Assembly: GCF_001921215.1 (NCBI RefSeq)
Contig: NZ_MSIF01000010.1
Coordinates: 1 to 64,000, forward strand
Length of the DNA stretch: 64,000 nucleotides
Direction of reading: 5' to 3'
Origin: Actinophytocola xinjiangensis
Lineage (GTDB): Bacteria; Actinomycetota; Actinomycetes; Mycobacteriales; Pseudonocardiaceae
Shown here in pieces: positions 52,810 through 59,927 of this stretch. Every line of letters starts with the position of its first letter. The stretch's first letter is position 1. The position numbers were made by a program, and so were the translations under genes. The notes beneath the pieces are model-generated. The model was given only the letters and a program-made list of their open reading frames with translations, made no database searches and was not told the DNA's origin.

Positions 52810-54132
52810 CTAGCCGAGCCCGGGCAGCGGCGGTTCCCCCTCGGTCCACCGGACGAACCGCCGCGCCTTGCCCACCTCGGTCCGCGGCACCGTCCCCCGC
52901 GCGACGACGTGCACCACACAGGTGATCCCCAGCCGTTCCCGCAACGCCCCGACCAGGTCGTCGCCGAGGCTGCCGGCGCTCTCACCTCTCGGCTCGACCA
53001 CGACCCGCAACTCCGCCCGCGCCGCCACCCGCCGGTCCTCGACCACGAGGTAGTGCGGCCCCACCCGCTCGTCCCCCAACACGACGGCCTCGATCTCGGT
53101 CGGGAACACGTTCACCCCCCGAACCACCAGCATGTCGTCGGTACGCCCGAGCACCTTCGACATCCGCCGCAACGTCCGGGGAGCCCCCTCGACCGGCCCC
53201 GCCAACGTGGCGACATCCCCCGAGCGGTACCGCAGCAGCGGCATCCCGGTCTTGGTGAGCGTCGTGAACACCAGCTCACCCGGCGTCCCGTCCGGCACCG
53301 GTGTCCCGTCCGCGTCGACCGCCTCCACCAGGAAATGATCCTCGGCGACGTTCAACATCCCCCCGGAGTCCAACGACTCGCAGGCAACCCCCGGCCCGAT
53401 GATCTCGGAGAGCCCGTAGATGTCCAGGGCGCGCAGCCCGAGCAGCCGCTCGATCCGCGCCCGCATCCCGTCGGTCCACGGCTCGGCGCCGAAGATGCCC
53501 GCCCGCAGGCTGTCCACCCGCAGGTTCGCGGCCGCCAGCGCCTCCCCGAGATAGATCGCGTAGGAGGGCGTACACGCCAGAACATCGGGGCGCAGGTCGA
53601 CCAGCATCCGCACCTGCCGCTCGGTCATACCGCCCGACATCGGCACCACGGTCGCGCCCAACCGCAGCCCCCCGTGATGCACCCCGAGACCCCCGGTAAA
53701 CAGTCCGTAACCGTAGGCGTTGTGGATCGTGCTCGCCCGCGTCGCCCCGGCGCCACCCAGCGCCCGAGCCATCACTGAAGCCCAAATCCCCACGTCCTGA
53801 GCGGTGTAGGGCACCAACGTAGGCCGCCCCCCGGTCCCCGACGACCCGTGCACACACACGATGTCGTCCGGGTCGGCCACCCGCAGCCCCTCCGGGTAAC
53901 GCTCCCAGATATCACTCTTGGTGACCACAGGGAGCCGAGGGAGATCGTCCAGCGTCAGCCCCTCACCCCGCGTGACACCGGCCTCCGCCAACCGAGCGCC
54001 CTGCACCCCACCCGCCGCAAGCAGCCGGTCGACGAGCGCCCGAAGCCGCAGCTCCTGCACCTCCCGCCGCAGGTCAGGGCTGATTCCCTCAGCATCCGGC
54101 TCCACCAACAACCCACCCTCGGCGATCACCAC
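52810..54132 (-). CDS. paaK: Phenylacetate-CoA ligase family enzyme
   Basis: A 440-aa adenylate-forming ligase of the PaaK type: the P-loop-like VHGSSGTGGRPTLVPYT, the AMP-binding DIYGLSEIIGPG, YRSGDVA, and the C-terminal GRTDDMLVVRGVNVFPTEIE with a Lys-containing end EVGKARRFV. It activates phenylacetate or another aryl acid with ATP and CoA. No other paa genes are near, so it may serve a different acid. Abuts the convergent DsbA gene. Confidence 0.85.
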   Translation of the reverse strand: MVIAEGGLLVEPDAEGISPDLRREVQELRLRALVDRLLAAGGVQGARLAEAGVTRGEGLTLDDLPRLPVVTKSDIWERYPEGLRVADPDDIVCVHGSSGTGGRPTLVPYTAQDVGIWASVMARALGGAGATRASTIHNAYGYGLFTGGLGVHHGGLRLGATVVPMSGGMTERQVRMLVDLRPDVLACTPSYAIYLGEALAAANLRVDSLRAGIFGAEPWTDGMRARIERLLGLRALDIYGLSEIIGPGVACESLDSGGMLNVAEDHFLVEAVDADGTPVPDGTPGELVFTTLTKTGMPLLRYRSGDVATLAGPVEGAPRTLRRMSKVLGRTDDMLVVRGVNVFPTEIEAVVLGDERVGPHYLVVEDRRVAARAELRVVVEPRGESAGSLGDDLVGALRERLGITCVVHVVARGTVPRTEVGKARRFVRWTEGEPPLPGLG

Positions 54133-54234
54133 CCCGGTCTAGCACGCCCCCGCCCCCGACGGAACCACCAACCCCGACTGAGACCGTTCCAGACGGATCA
54201 GGTAACTTGTACACGCACGCCCGAGAGGGCGTAC

Positions 54235-54307
54235 GGGGCTGTAGCGCAGCTGGTAGCGCACCACACTGGCAGTGTGGGGGTCAGGGGTTCGAACCCCCTC
54301 AGCTCCA
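54235..54307 (+). tRNA. tRNA-Ala (GGC)
   Basis: A 73-nt cloverleaf, CCA not encoded. The anticodon loop CTGGCAG reads GGC. Acceptor GGGGCTG pairs with CAGCTCC; T-arm GGGGTTCGAACCCC. TAACTT (54203-54208) is a probable -10. Its 3' end is an integration target: 16 identical bases recur at 55666-55681. Confidence 0.97.
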
Positions 54308-54463
54308 CTCATAGATGGTGTACTGAATCGCCCGTTGACCTGCGAGAACATGGTCGGCGGGCGATCTTGTTTTGCTGTCCATTATGGACAGGGAGACGCT
54401 GACTGGAGCAAAACTGGAGCGCGGTCGTTGACCCTCTTCAAATGGGGTCACGTCCTGCTCCAG
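54289..54463 (+). repeat. Repeat A, copy 1 (tRNA-Ala 3' end plus terminator)
   Basis: 175 bp, imperfectly identical to 55666-55840. It begins with TCGAACCCCCTCAGCT of the tRNA and includes the terminator and a downstream block ending GCTCCAG. The arrangement is that of attL/attR direct repeats flanking an integrated element of 1,377 bp repeat-to-repeat. Confidence 0.85.
54327..54373 (+). terminator. Terminator of tRNA-Ala
   Basis: ATCGCCCGTTGACC pairs with GGTCGGCGGGCGAT (two T-G wobbles), 11-nt loop, followed by CTTGTTTT. The copy at 55704-55742 keeps the stem with a different set of wobbles. Confidence 0.8.
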
Positions 54464-54999
54464 TCCGCTCGGCGCAGGACCGCACGTGGCAGCCGCTACC
54501 CAGCGTCTGGCCGACGAGGCTGGACCAGCGAGGGCCTGCTCGTCCTTGTCCCTCGACACCTCTTCGGGCGGTTCTGGTCGTGGGATGTAGATGGCTGGGT
54601 TCGTGTGTTCGTCAAGTCGGGTTCTCGCGTTGGTGGGTCGGTCGGGCGCCTGCACGATGTTCGGATCGTCGTTGCGGGCATCGATCGGTGGACGTTGAGT
54701 GAACTGGGGTCGTCCGCCACGATCATTCTCGCCGGTCGGGCCAGTCGAGCCGCTGAGCTTGATCAGCCTGGGTGGAGGTGCGGCAGACCTGGCGTTGCTC
54801 CAAGCCGCCGGGTATTCCGGTGCCGACCGCTGTCCAGAATCTTTGCCGTTGATGTCTCCCCAGGGCGCCGTTGGTCGAAGGGGTGCAGGTGGATTTGGTG
54901 GCCCTGACGATCTTGCGTCTCGGCGGGCCGCTCTCGGCGCGCCGCCTGCTGGGCCAGGAGTTTCGCCTACGCTATCGCGCCTGGATGTCGACGGGATGA
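54464..54999. other. Gene-poor start of the island
   Basis: No intact gene. Reading frames are broken. The last part probably encoded the linker upstream of the deaminase domain that follows, but no domain is recognisable. Confidence 0.45.
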
Positions 55000-55237
55000 G
55001 CTCGTTGTACGGGGACCAGTGGTCATGGTCGCCAGATTTCGCTTACGGTGAATCCGATTTCTCGAACTCATGCGGAGGCCGACGTGTTGCAGCAACTCGG
55101 GAAAATGGGTGGGCTAACGGGGCGAGGCGCCCATGTATATTGACTACCCGCAGGGTCTGTGTGGCGCATGTGGACGAAGCGGGGCGGTGAAATCGATGGC
55201 TCGACAAGTTGGGATTAGTGAACTGACAGTTGTATGA
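55000..55237 (+). pseudogene. Frameshifted polymorphic-toxin deaminase tip
   Basis: Frame 1 (55000-55140) reads SGHGRQISLTVNPISR, then THAEADVLQQLG, giving the zinc-binding HAE of the nucleotide-deaminase fold. It stops after GAHVY at TGA55141. The frame one base off continues exactly where the fold should: YIDYPQGLCGACGRSGAVKS ending at 55237, giving the CxxC zinc motif. A 2-nt loss (or 1-nt gain) near 55138 therefore split the domain. Frame 1 is also closed upstream by TGA54997. This is the cytidine/adenosine-deaminase toxin tip of a contact- or secretion-dependent toxin, now inactive. Imm1-type immunity follows 26 nt later. Confidence 0.75.
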
Positions 55238-55263
55238 CCCGGAGGCTCTACGGTGCTTGTACC

Positions 55264-55650
55264 ATGAGTGAGTTGGTGCTGGTTTGGGATAGCAATTTCG
55301 TCGAAATCGAGAACCAGCTGCCCACGTTTGCCGACGTTGTCGAGCGAATATCTCTACTCGACGGTGTAGGTAGCACGCTTGTGACGCTGTATCGTGGCCA
55401 GGCACATTTTGCCTGCGGCGGCTCGGCGAAAACTGGACTGGTTGTCTATGCAACTTTTGACAGTGCGGTATTCTGGCAACTTGTCAGTTCGAGAGAATCG
55501 ACTGCGGGTGAGACCACTGTTGTCGCTGGTGGGCAGACGGGAGCTTATTCTGCTAACCATGTGGTTGACCTTGTTGCCGCAACGTCGGCAGCTACCGCGT
55601 TCTTCAAGGCGGGGATACTTGCCACGGATCAGGCCTGGGAAAAGCAGTAA
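55264..55650 (+). CDS. Imm1-type immunity protein
   Basis: A 128-aa protein: SELVLVWDSNFVEIENQLPT, then a central HFACGG.AKTGLVVYATF and the C-terminal TTVVAGGQTGAYSANHVV...ATAFFKAG, which follow the Imm1 pattern. Imm1 proteins neutralise deaminase-family toxins. An in-frame ATG at 55234 overlaps the deaminase stop (ATGA), the usual toxin-immunity coupling; I chose ATG55264 from the family N-terminus. The gene outlived its toxin and may protect against kin that still carry it (inference). Confidence 0.75.
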   Translation: MSELVLVWDSNFVEIENQLPTFADVVERISLLDGVGSTLVTLYRGQAHFACGGSAKTGLVVYATFDSAVFWQLVSSRESTAGETTVVAGGQTGAYSANHVVDLVAATSAATAFFKAGILATDQAWEKQ

Positions 55651-55665
55651 TGATCCTTGGGTGTG

Positions 55666-55840
55666 TCGAACCCCCTCAGCTCTACAGTTGAATGGTTTTC
55701 AGAATCGCTCGTTGACCTGCGAGTATCTGGTCAGCGGGCGATCTGTTTCTCTGTCTGTTGTGGATTGTGGCGCGGAAACCTGGAGCAGAACTGGAGCACG
55801 GCCCATGACCGTGTTCAAACGGGGGCAGGAATTGCTCCAG
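55666..55840 (+). repeat. Repeat A, copy 2
   Basis: Same length (175 bp) and order as 54289-54463: 16 exact bases of the tRNA-Ala 3' end, the terminator hairpin, and the block ending GCTCCAG. No full tRNA precedes it, as expected for the far att site of an element inserted at the tRNA. Confidence 0.85.
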
Positions 55841-55920
55841 GTGAGGTGTTCGGTGTCGCTGGTGAAGGGTCTTTGGTGTGGTCGCTGATCGCGTGGACGT
55901 CGGGGTGGTCGGGGATGGTC

Positions 55921-56107
55921 CCCTGCGTCTGCGGGTTGTGTGTGTGGGGCGTTGGGACGTGATCTCGTGATGGTTCTGCGGGTTTGGAGCCGGCCCTGTT
56001 TGGCGGCACGCTGATACCAGTGCTGAATGCGGCACGCGGAACGTTGGTGGCGGTGTTCGGTCGCGGTCCAGTTCGACCCCGAACCCGCTGGTTAAGAGCC
56101 TGCGGTT
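55921..56107 (+). repeat. Repeat B, copy 1
   Basis: About 187 bp similar to 58002-58195. The best block (56009-56077) has CGCTGATACCAGTGCTGAAT and ..GGCACGCGGAA.GTTGGTGGC nearly unchanged. Minus-strand translation of both copies shares DRTPPPTFRVPHSALVSA, so the repeat may derive from coding DNA. Confidence 0.75.
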
Positions 56108-56121
56108 AACGATGTCAGCGG

Positions 56122-56358
56122 GTGATCGACGAACTGCGCAAGCCGATCTTCCGCGAGGGGAAGTACTTCGACATCGTGGGCGTCGGCCCAGTGAACCGCT
56201 GGGGCTGGCGCAGGAAACGATCTCCCCGCACCGGCACCGCCATCTTGTGCAGACTTTCGTCCGTACGACCAGCACCGTTCCGACGGCACGACCCCAGCTG
56301 GATGGCCGCTTACAGCACCGACCCCGTCGGGCTGCTCGACCAACAACCGTCAGTCTGA
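56122..56358 (+). pseudogene. Possible gene fragment
   Basis: A short frame beginning VIDELRKPIFREGKYFDIVG and GVGPVNRWGWRRKR looks like real protein for ~30 residues, then degrades. No start site or family. Probably part of a decayed toxin or immunity gene. Confidence 0.3.
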
Positions 56359-56556
56359 AGAGAGCTTGAGCGGGGCAGGTCCGTACGCCATAGCCGCTCA
56401 GGTGCCAAAGAGCAAATACTTGACCAACTGTCCATTGTCGAGAAGAATGCGATGCTGAAAGACAAGAGTCTCGTTTATGGACTCTACGGGCATGGCCGGT
56501 ACCCTGGTGCGGCGTACGCAGCGCACAATATAGGCATCCTGTCCGATCTGGGGTGA
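56359..56556 (+). pseudogene. C-terminal remnant of a second toxin-like protein
   Basis: A start-less frame from the stop at 56356-56358 to TGA56556. Its last ~40 residues are protein-like (LDQLSIVEKNAMLKDKSLVY, then GLYGHGRYPGAAYAAHNIGI). It ends 12 nt before the next gene, the place where a toxin tip would lie relative to an immunity gene. Family not recognised. Confidence 0.4.
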
Positions 56557-56568
56557 GAGGTGGTGAGA

Positions 56569-57396
56569 ATGTCGGCCGCTCGGTCGCGAATGTTAATCAG
56601 CGGGGCAAAGCTTGTTGGCGAGGATTTTTCGAATCGAAAGGAGAAGTGGTGGGTCGTCGCCGGCTCCCGGCTCGACCACACCCGTCGCGGGCAGCAGCAA
56701 CTATTGCTGTCCGCACACGACTTCACCAGCAAAGACGGGACCAAGGAGCGTGCGTGGGCACGCCTGGCCGAGGTCGTCCGCACGATCCTGACGCACCGGC
56801 ACAGCGGAGAAAAGAACCCTGAAGGAGAGTCCGAGGGATCCAAGACGCTTCGGGTAACCCGCCGCGCGGTACGAGGCCACGACTGCGTCTACTTCCGAGC
56901 ACCGGACGCGGACACTGCCATGCCCACAATCGGCTACCCAGGTGGACCGTTGACGCCGGACACCGGTCAGGCCTTCGACGGAGTCGACGCCCGGGGGATC
57001 GAACCGTTCCTTGCGCTCGGAGAACTGGTTGCACTGGCCCAGAACACCCGATGGCACCCTGAGCACGTGCCATTCGTACTCCTCTGGCCACCGGCCGAGG
57101 ACGAACCGTCCTCTCTGGAGGAGTACGAGGACATGCCAGAAGACTCCCCATGGAAAACTTCGCCCGCCACACTGCAGGAACTGGGAGTGTCCGTCCGAGA
57201 ATCGCTCGCCTCGATCCCCGATCACGAGCTACCCGGCCTTGCGACACGCTGGGCACATGGCGAGAACCTCAGTCAGTACAGCGACAGCACCCCCAACACG
57301 ATCCTGCCACTGGTCACCAACCTCGTCGCACTCGCACGACGAGCACGCGACACCAACCAGATGCTTTACGTGTGGAGCCGACGCTATCTCGGATAG
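56569..57396 (+). CDS. Unassigned protein, possible immunity partner
   Basis: A 275-aa soluble protein; GAGAGG is 8 nt upstream of ATG56569 (GTG56560 also in frame). Arg/Lys-rich N-terminal half, acidic middle (PPAEDEPSSLEEYEDMPEDS) and a helical end (PLVTNLVALARRARDTNQML). No known domain seen. Base composition is closer to core than that of its island neighbours. Position after a toxin-like remnant suggests immunity or island maintenance. Confidence 0.7.
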   Translation: MSAARSRMLISGAKLVGEDFSNRKEKWWVVAGSRLDHTRRGQQQLLLSAHDFTSKDGTKERAWARLAEVVRTILTHRHSGEKNPEGESEGSKTLRVTRRAVRGHDCVYFRAPDADTAMPTIGYPGGPLTPDTGQAFDGVDARGIEPFLALGELVALAQNTRWHPEHVPFVLLWPPAEDEPSSLEEYEDMPEDSPWKTSPATLQELGVSVRESLASIPDHELPGLATRWAHGENLSQYSDSTPNTILPLVTNLVALARRARDTNQMLYVWSRRYLG

Positions 57397-57498
57397 CCCA
57401 GCGCAACGTCCCTACCTACCCGATGAGGTGATGGCGTTGCCCCCGGATAATGGAGTCGGGTTGGTGGAGTCGATGGCTTGTCTGGGAGGCTGGCGATC

Positions 57499-57993
57499 AT
57501 GCCGAAGTCTTATTCTGCCACCTTGCAGAAGCTGTGCATCATGGGTACCAGGTGGATGATGACTGAACGTCTAGCAGTACGGGCCTTGCTTGAAGCGAAT
57601 TGGTCACCTGATCGTCGTGTCGACATAGTCGAAGATTTGAATGCGTTCAGGATTGACGGGTTTCCAGTCTTTCCCGTTGTTGTCGATTTTCTTCAACGGT
57701 ATTCTGGTATAGTTATTCATTTCGATCGCGCGGGGTACCGTGATGTGCTGTCATTTTCCGGCAAGGGTGCCGGTGGTGCGATTGAGGCGGATCGGGTTGA
57801 GATCTATTCGCGACGTGCTGGAGTGCTATTGGCGCCCGTTGGGGAAGCCTATGGTGGACATCTCATTTTGATGATCGGTGAAGATGGTAGTTGGTACGGT
57901 GGGTATGACAATGAGTTTGGATCACTGGGAGGTAATTTTCTGGACGCGTTAGAGAATTTGATCTTGGTTGAGGGATTTGTTCAGCGTCTGTGA
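57499..57993 (+). CDS. SUKH-3 family immunity protein
   Basis: A 164-aa protein (145 aa if ATG57556 is used). The SUKH-3 pattern is clear: LLEANWSPDRRVDIVEDLNA, FPVFPVVVDFLQRYSGIVI, the VEIYSR..GVLLAPVGEAY strand, GGHLILMIGEDGSWYGGYD, and a final LGGNFLDALENLI. SUKH-3 proteins guard against nuclease and deaminase toxins. GGGAGG lies 8 nt before ATG57499. No toxin is adjacent. A+T-rich codons mark it as acquired. Confidence 0.82.
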   Translation: MPKSYSATLQKLCIMGTRWMMTERLAVRALLEANWSPDRRVDIVEDLNAFRIDGFPVFPVVVDFLQRYSGIVIHFDRAGYRDVLSFSGKGAGGAIEADRVEIYSRRAGVLLAPVGEAYGGHLILMIGEDGSWYGGYDNEFGSLGGNFLDALENLILVEGFVQRL

Positions 57994-58001
57994 CTGTGTG
58001 C

Positions 58002-58195
58002 CCCTGCGTCTGCGGGTTGGCGTGTGGGGGGCGTGATCCGGTGATGGTTCCGCGGGTTGGAGCTGGTCCTGTTCGGCCGGATTTCGCTCGTTGAGAGGCG
58101 CGCTGATACCAGTGCTGAATGCGGCACGCGGAATGTTGGTGGCGGTGTCCGGTCGCCGTCCAGTTCGACTCGAACCCGCTGGTAAGAGCCAGCGG
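58002..58195 (+). repeat. Repeat B, copy 2
   Basis: Second copy of the ~190-bp unit at 55921-56107, directly after the SUKH-3 gene and in the same orientation. The two copies bracket the toxin remnant, the 275-aa gene and SUKH-3. Confidence 0.75.
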
Positions 58196-58358
58196 TCGGG
58201 TGTGTTGGAAGGTGTCGGTCTGTGTCGTTTCGGCAGGTAAGTGGCGTTCGTGTGCCGCTTGATGCCATGGCGTGCCGGCTCTGTTCGCCACCGTGGAGCA
58301 CCCATCTTCGGTGACAGGACGCCTGGAGCGGCGGGCGCTGAGGTCGAGTGACCCGTAC

Positions 58359-58380
58359 CGTGTTGACGTAGATCAACACG
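58359..58380. terminator. Hairpin in the island
   Basis: CGTGTTGA-CGTAGA-TCAACACG, 8-bp perfect stem without a T-run. Terminator or operator. The rest of 58196-58585 shows no gene. Confidence 0.35.
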
Positions 58381-58585
58381 TGTGATGACCTGTGGAAACA
58401 TGGCTCCTGCTGGTCAGTGAACGTCCGTTCATGGTAGGTGAACGCAGGTCGAGGTGGTTCAGTGGTGGGCCGGCTCCCCGTAAGTGATCACTACGGACAT
58501 CGATGGGCGGTCGTCACCCGGAACCAGTTTGTGCAATTCATGAGTGATCGAGGAATCGGTTTTGACTATAGACCATGGGGTTAAT

Positions 58586-59011
58586 ATGACTGAATGGAAT
58601 CCGGTGTTGTATCGGGGTAATGGCGCATGGATTGGCATCATGCCTGATGGGCGCATCGGGGTAGGTACAGAGTCGGAAGGGCGGGCTTCCCTTGTTGACG
58701 CCAAATTTGTTCCTATGTGGCCTTACCTGGAACAGGATCTTTCCAGAGTGCTGGCTGAGTTTTCTCGCTGGTGGCTAAAATTCGACAAAGGAGGGGTTTC
58801 AACACCTGAGAGGCTCATGGAGCTGACGGTCGAAACTGCATGGAGGTCTGGCCGGTTGTACTGGATGCAGCTGGCTGCTGGGTGGGTGATCGAAATGACT
58901 CGACGAGATGAGTTCGATCAAATATTGATCCAGAGTCTAGTTTCCGAGATAGTGGTCCGGGGGGATCTCCCGTTGGAAATACGAGATCGCGCGCAAGATG
59001 CAATCGGATAG
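58586..59011 (+). CDS. Unassigned small protein of the island
   Basis: A 141-aa protein with A+T-rich codons: beta-rich start (YRGNGAWIGIMPDGRIGVGT) and helical C-terminal half (RLMELTVETAWRSGRLYWMQLAAGW). Looks like a small immunity-type protein; no family recognised. Start ATG58586 has GGGG 5 nt upstream; ATG58544 is in frame. Confidence 0.65.
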   Translation: MTEWNPVLYRGNGAWIGIMPDGRIGVGTESEGRASLVDAKFVPMWPYLEQDLSRVLAEFSRWWLKFDKGGVSTPERLMELTVETAWRSGRLYWMQLAAGWVIEMTRRDEFDQILIQSLVSEIVVRGDLPLEIRDRAQDAIG

Positions 59012-59149
59012 AATATGTTGTAGTATATATTGGGGCCTCGGGGTAACGGAACATGGGCTTGATAGTTTTTCCTAATGATCATCTGTGAACGGTGAACAAT
59101 AAAGTGACGACCGCCAACGATGTGGCGTTTAATGTGCCCATAGGCTAGT

Positions 59150-59163
59150 GAGCACATGTGCTC
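59150..59163. promoter_or_regulatory. Palindrome at a possible promoter
   Basis: GAGCACATGTGCTC, a perfect 14-bp palindrome, begins 4 nt after a TAGGCT -10-like box (59141-59146), where a repressor would block transcription of the small gene at 59214. Confidence 0.4.
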
Positions 59164-59213
59164 GCTGGTGTAGGCTGACGCGCGTCTGTGTTCGCTGATA
59201 TTGGGGAATAACG

Positions 59214-59399
59214 ATGACAGGAACGCCGGTTGTGCTGGCTCGCGAAGGCAATGTGGCCCAACTTTCCCTGGTCATCTCGTTGGTCGCCCTGGTTATCGGT
59301 ACCGTGTCGATCGGAAACGCGGCGGCTAGGCTGCTTGCCGGACTCATGCCGGCGTGGCGAGCTACGCGTATCGAGCTTGTCACAGCACTACAGTGCTAG
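59214..59399 (+). CDS. Small single-helix membrane protein
   Basis: A 61-aa protein with one membrane helix (LSLVISLVALVIGTVSIGNA) and a short basic C-terminal part. GGGGAA is ~5 nt upstream of the ATG. It could be a small toxin, holin-like peptide or membrane anchor; nothing decides. Confidence 0.5.
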   Translation: MTGTPVVLAREGNVAQLSLVISLVALVIGTVSIGNAAARLLAGLMPAWRATRIELVTALQC

Positions 59400-59465
59400 G
59401 GCCTGTGTCGAGACGGACTTCGGCGTGTCGTTGTTGGGTCTTCCCCGAGTTGCGACAGGACGGTA

Positions 59466-59927
59466 ATGGCACAAGCAGTACGCCTTCTTCACCTGACCGG
59501 AAAGCCTGCGGTCGATTATGGTCAGTTCCATCTGTTCGACGTCGAGTCCCATCGATACTCGTTGTTGGACCTGACGCCGCCAACTGACGGCACGATCGGC
59601 GTCAGCGGTGACGGTGGAGCACGCTTCTTCACGTTGGGAGAAATGACTGACGTCGTCGTCGAGTTCGAACTGTGGAGTGCCGAGCCGGACGGGCCGGAGC
59701 AGCAATACCTAGGTGAGTTCACGATCGACACCGGGCGTGTCGTCCTGGGCAGCACCACTGGTTCGCCAAACGACGTGCTGATCGACTTACCTCAGCCAGG
59801 CGCCTACCAGATCAGGGCGTTCCGTCACAGCCAAGCCGTCATCGACTCAGAGTTTTCCGATCTCAACCACCACGAAGAGACGTGGCTGATCCAGGTCTGG
59901 CCGAGGTGGCATCAGGTCTCGGTGTAG
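59466..59927 (+). CDS. Unassigned beta-rich protein of the island
   Basis: A 153-aa protein of alternating strands: VDYGQFHLFDVES, TDVVVEFELWSAEPD, GEFTIDTGRVVLGSTTGS, PGAYQIRAF and a final EETWLIQVWP. The pattern resembles small immunity-type proteins found singly in actinobacterial islands, without a named family that I can assign. It overlaps the convergent methyltransferase gene by 16 bp. Confidence 0.65.
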   Translation: MAQAVRLLHLTGKPAVDYGQFHLFDVESHRYSLLDLTPPTDGTIGVSGDGGARFFTLGEMTDVVVEFELWSAEPDGPEQQYLGEFTIDTGRVVLGSTTGSPNDVLIDLPQPGAYQIRAFRHSQAVIDSEFSDLNHHEETWLIQVWPRWHQVSV

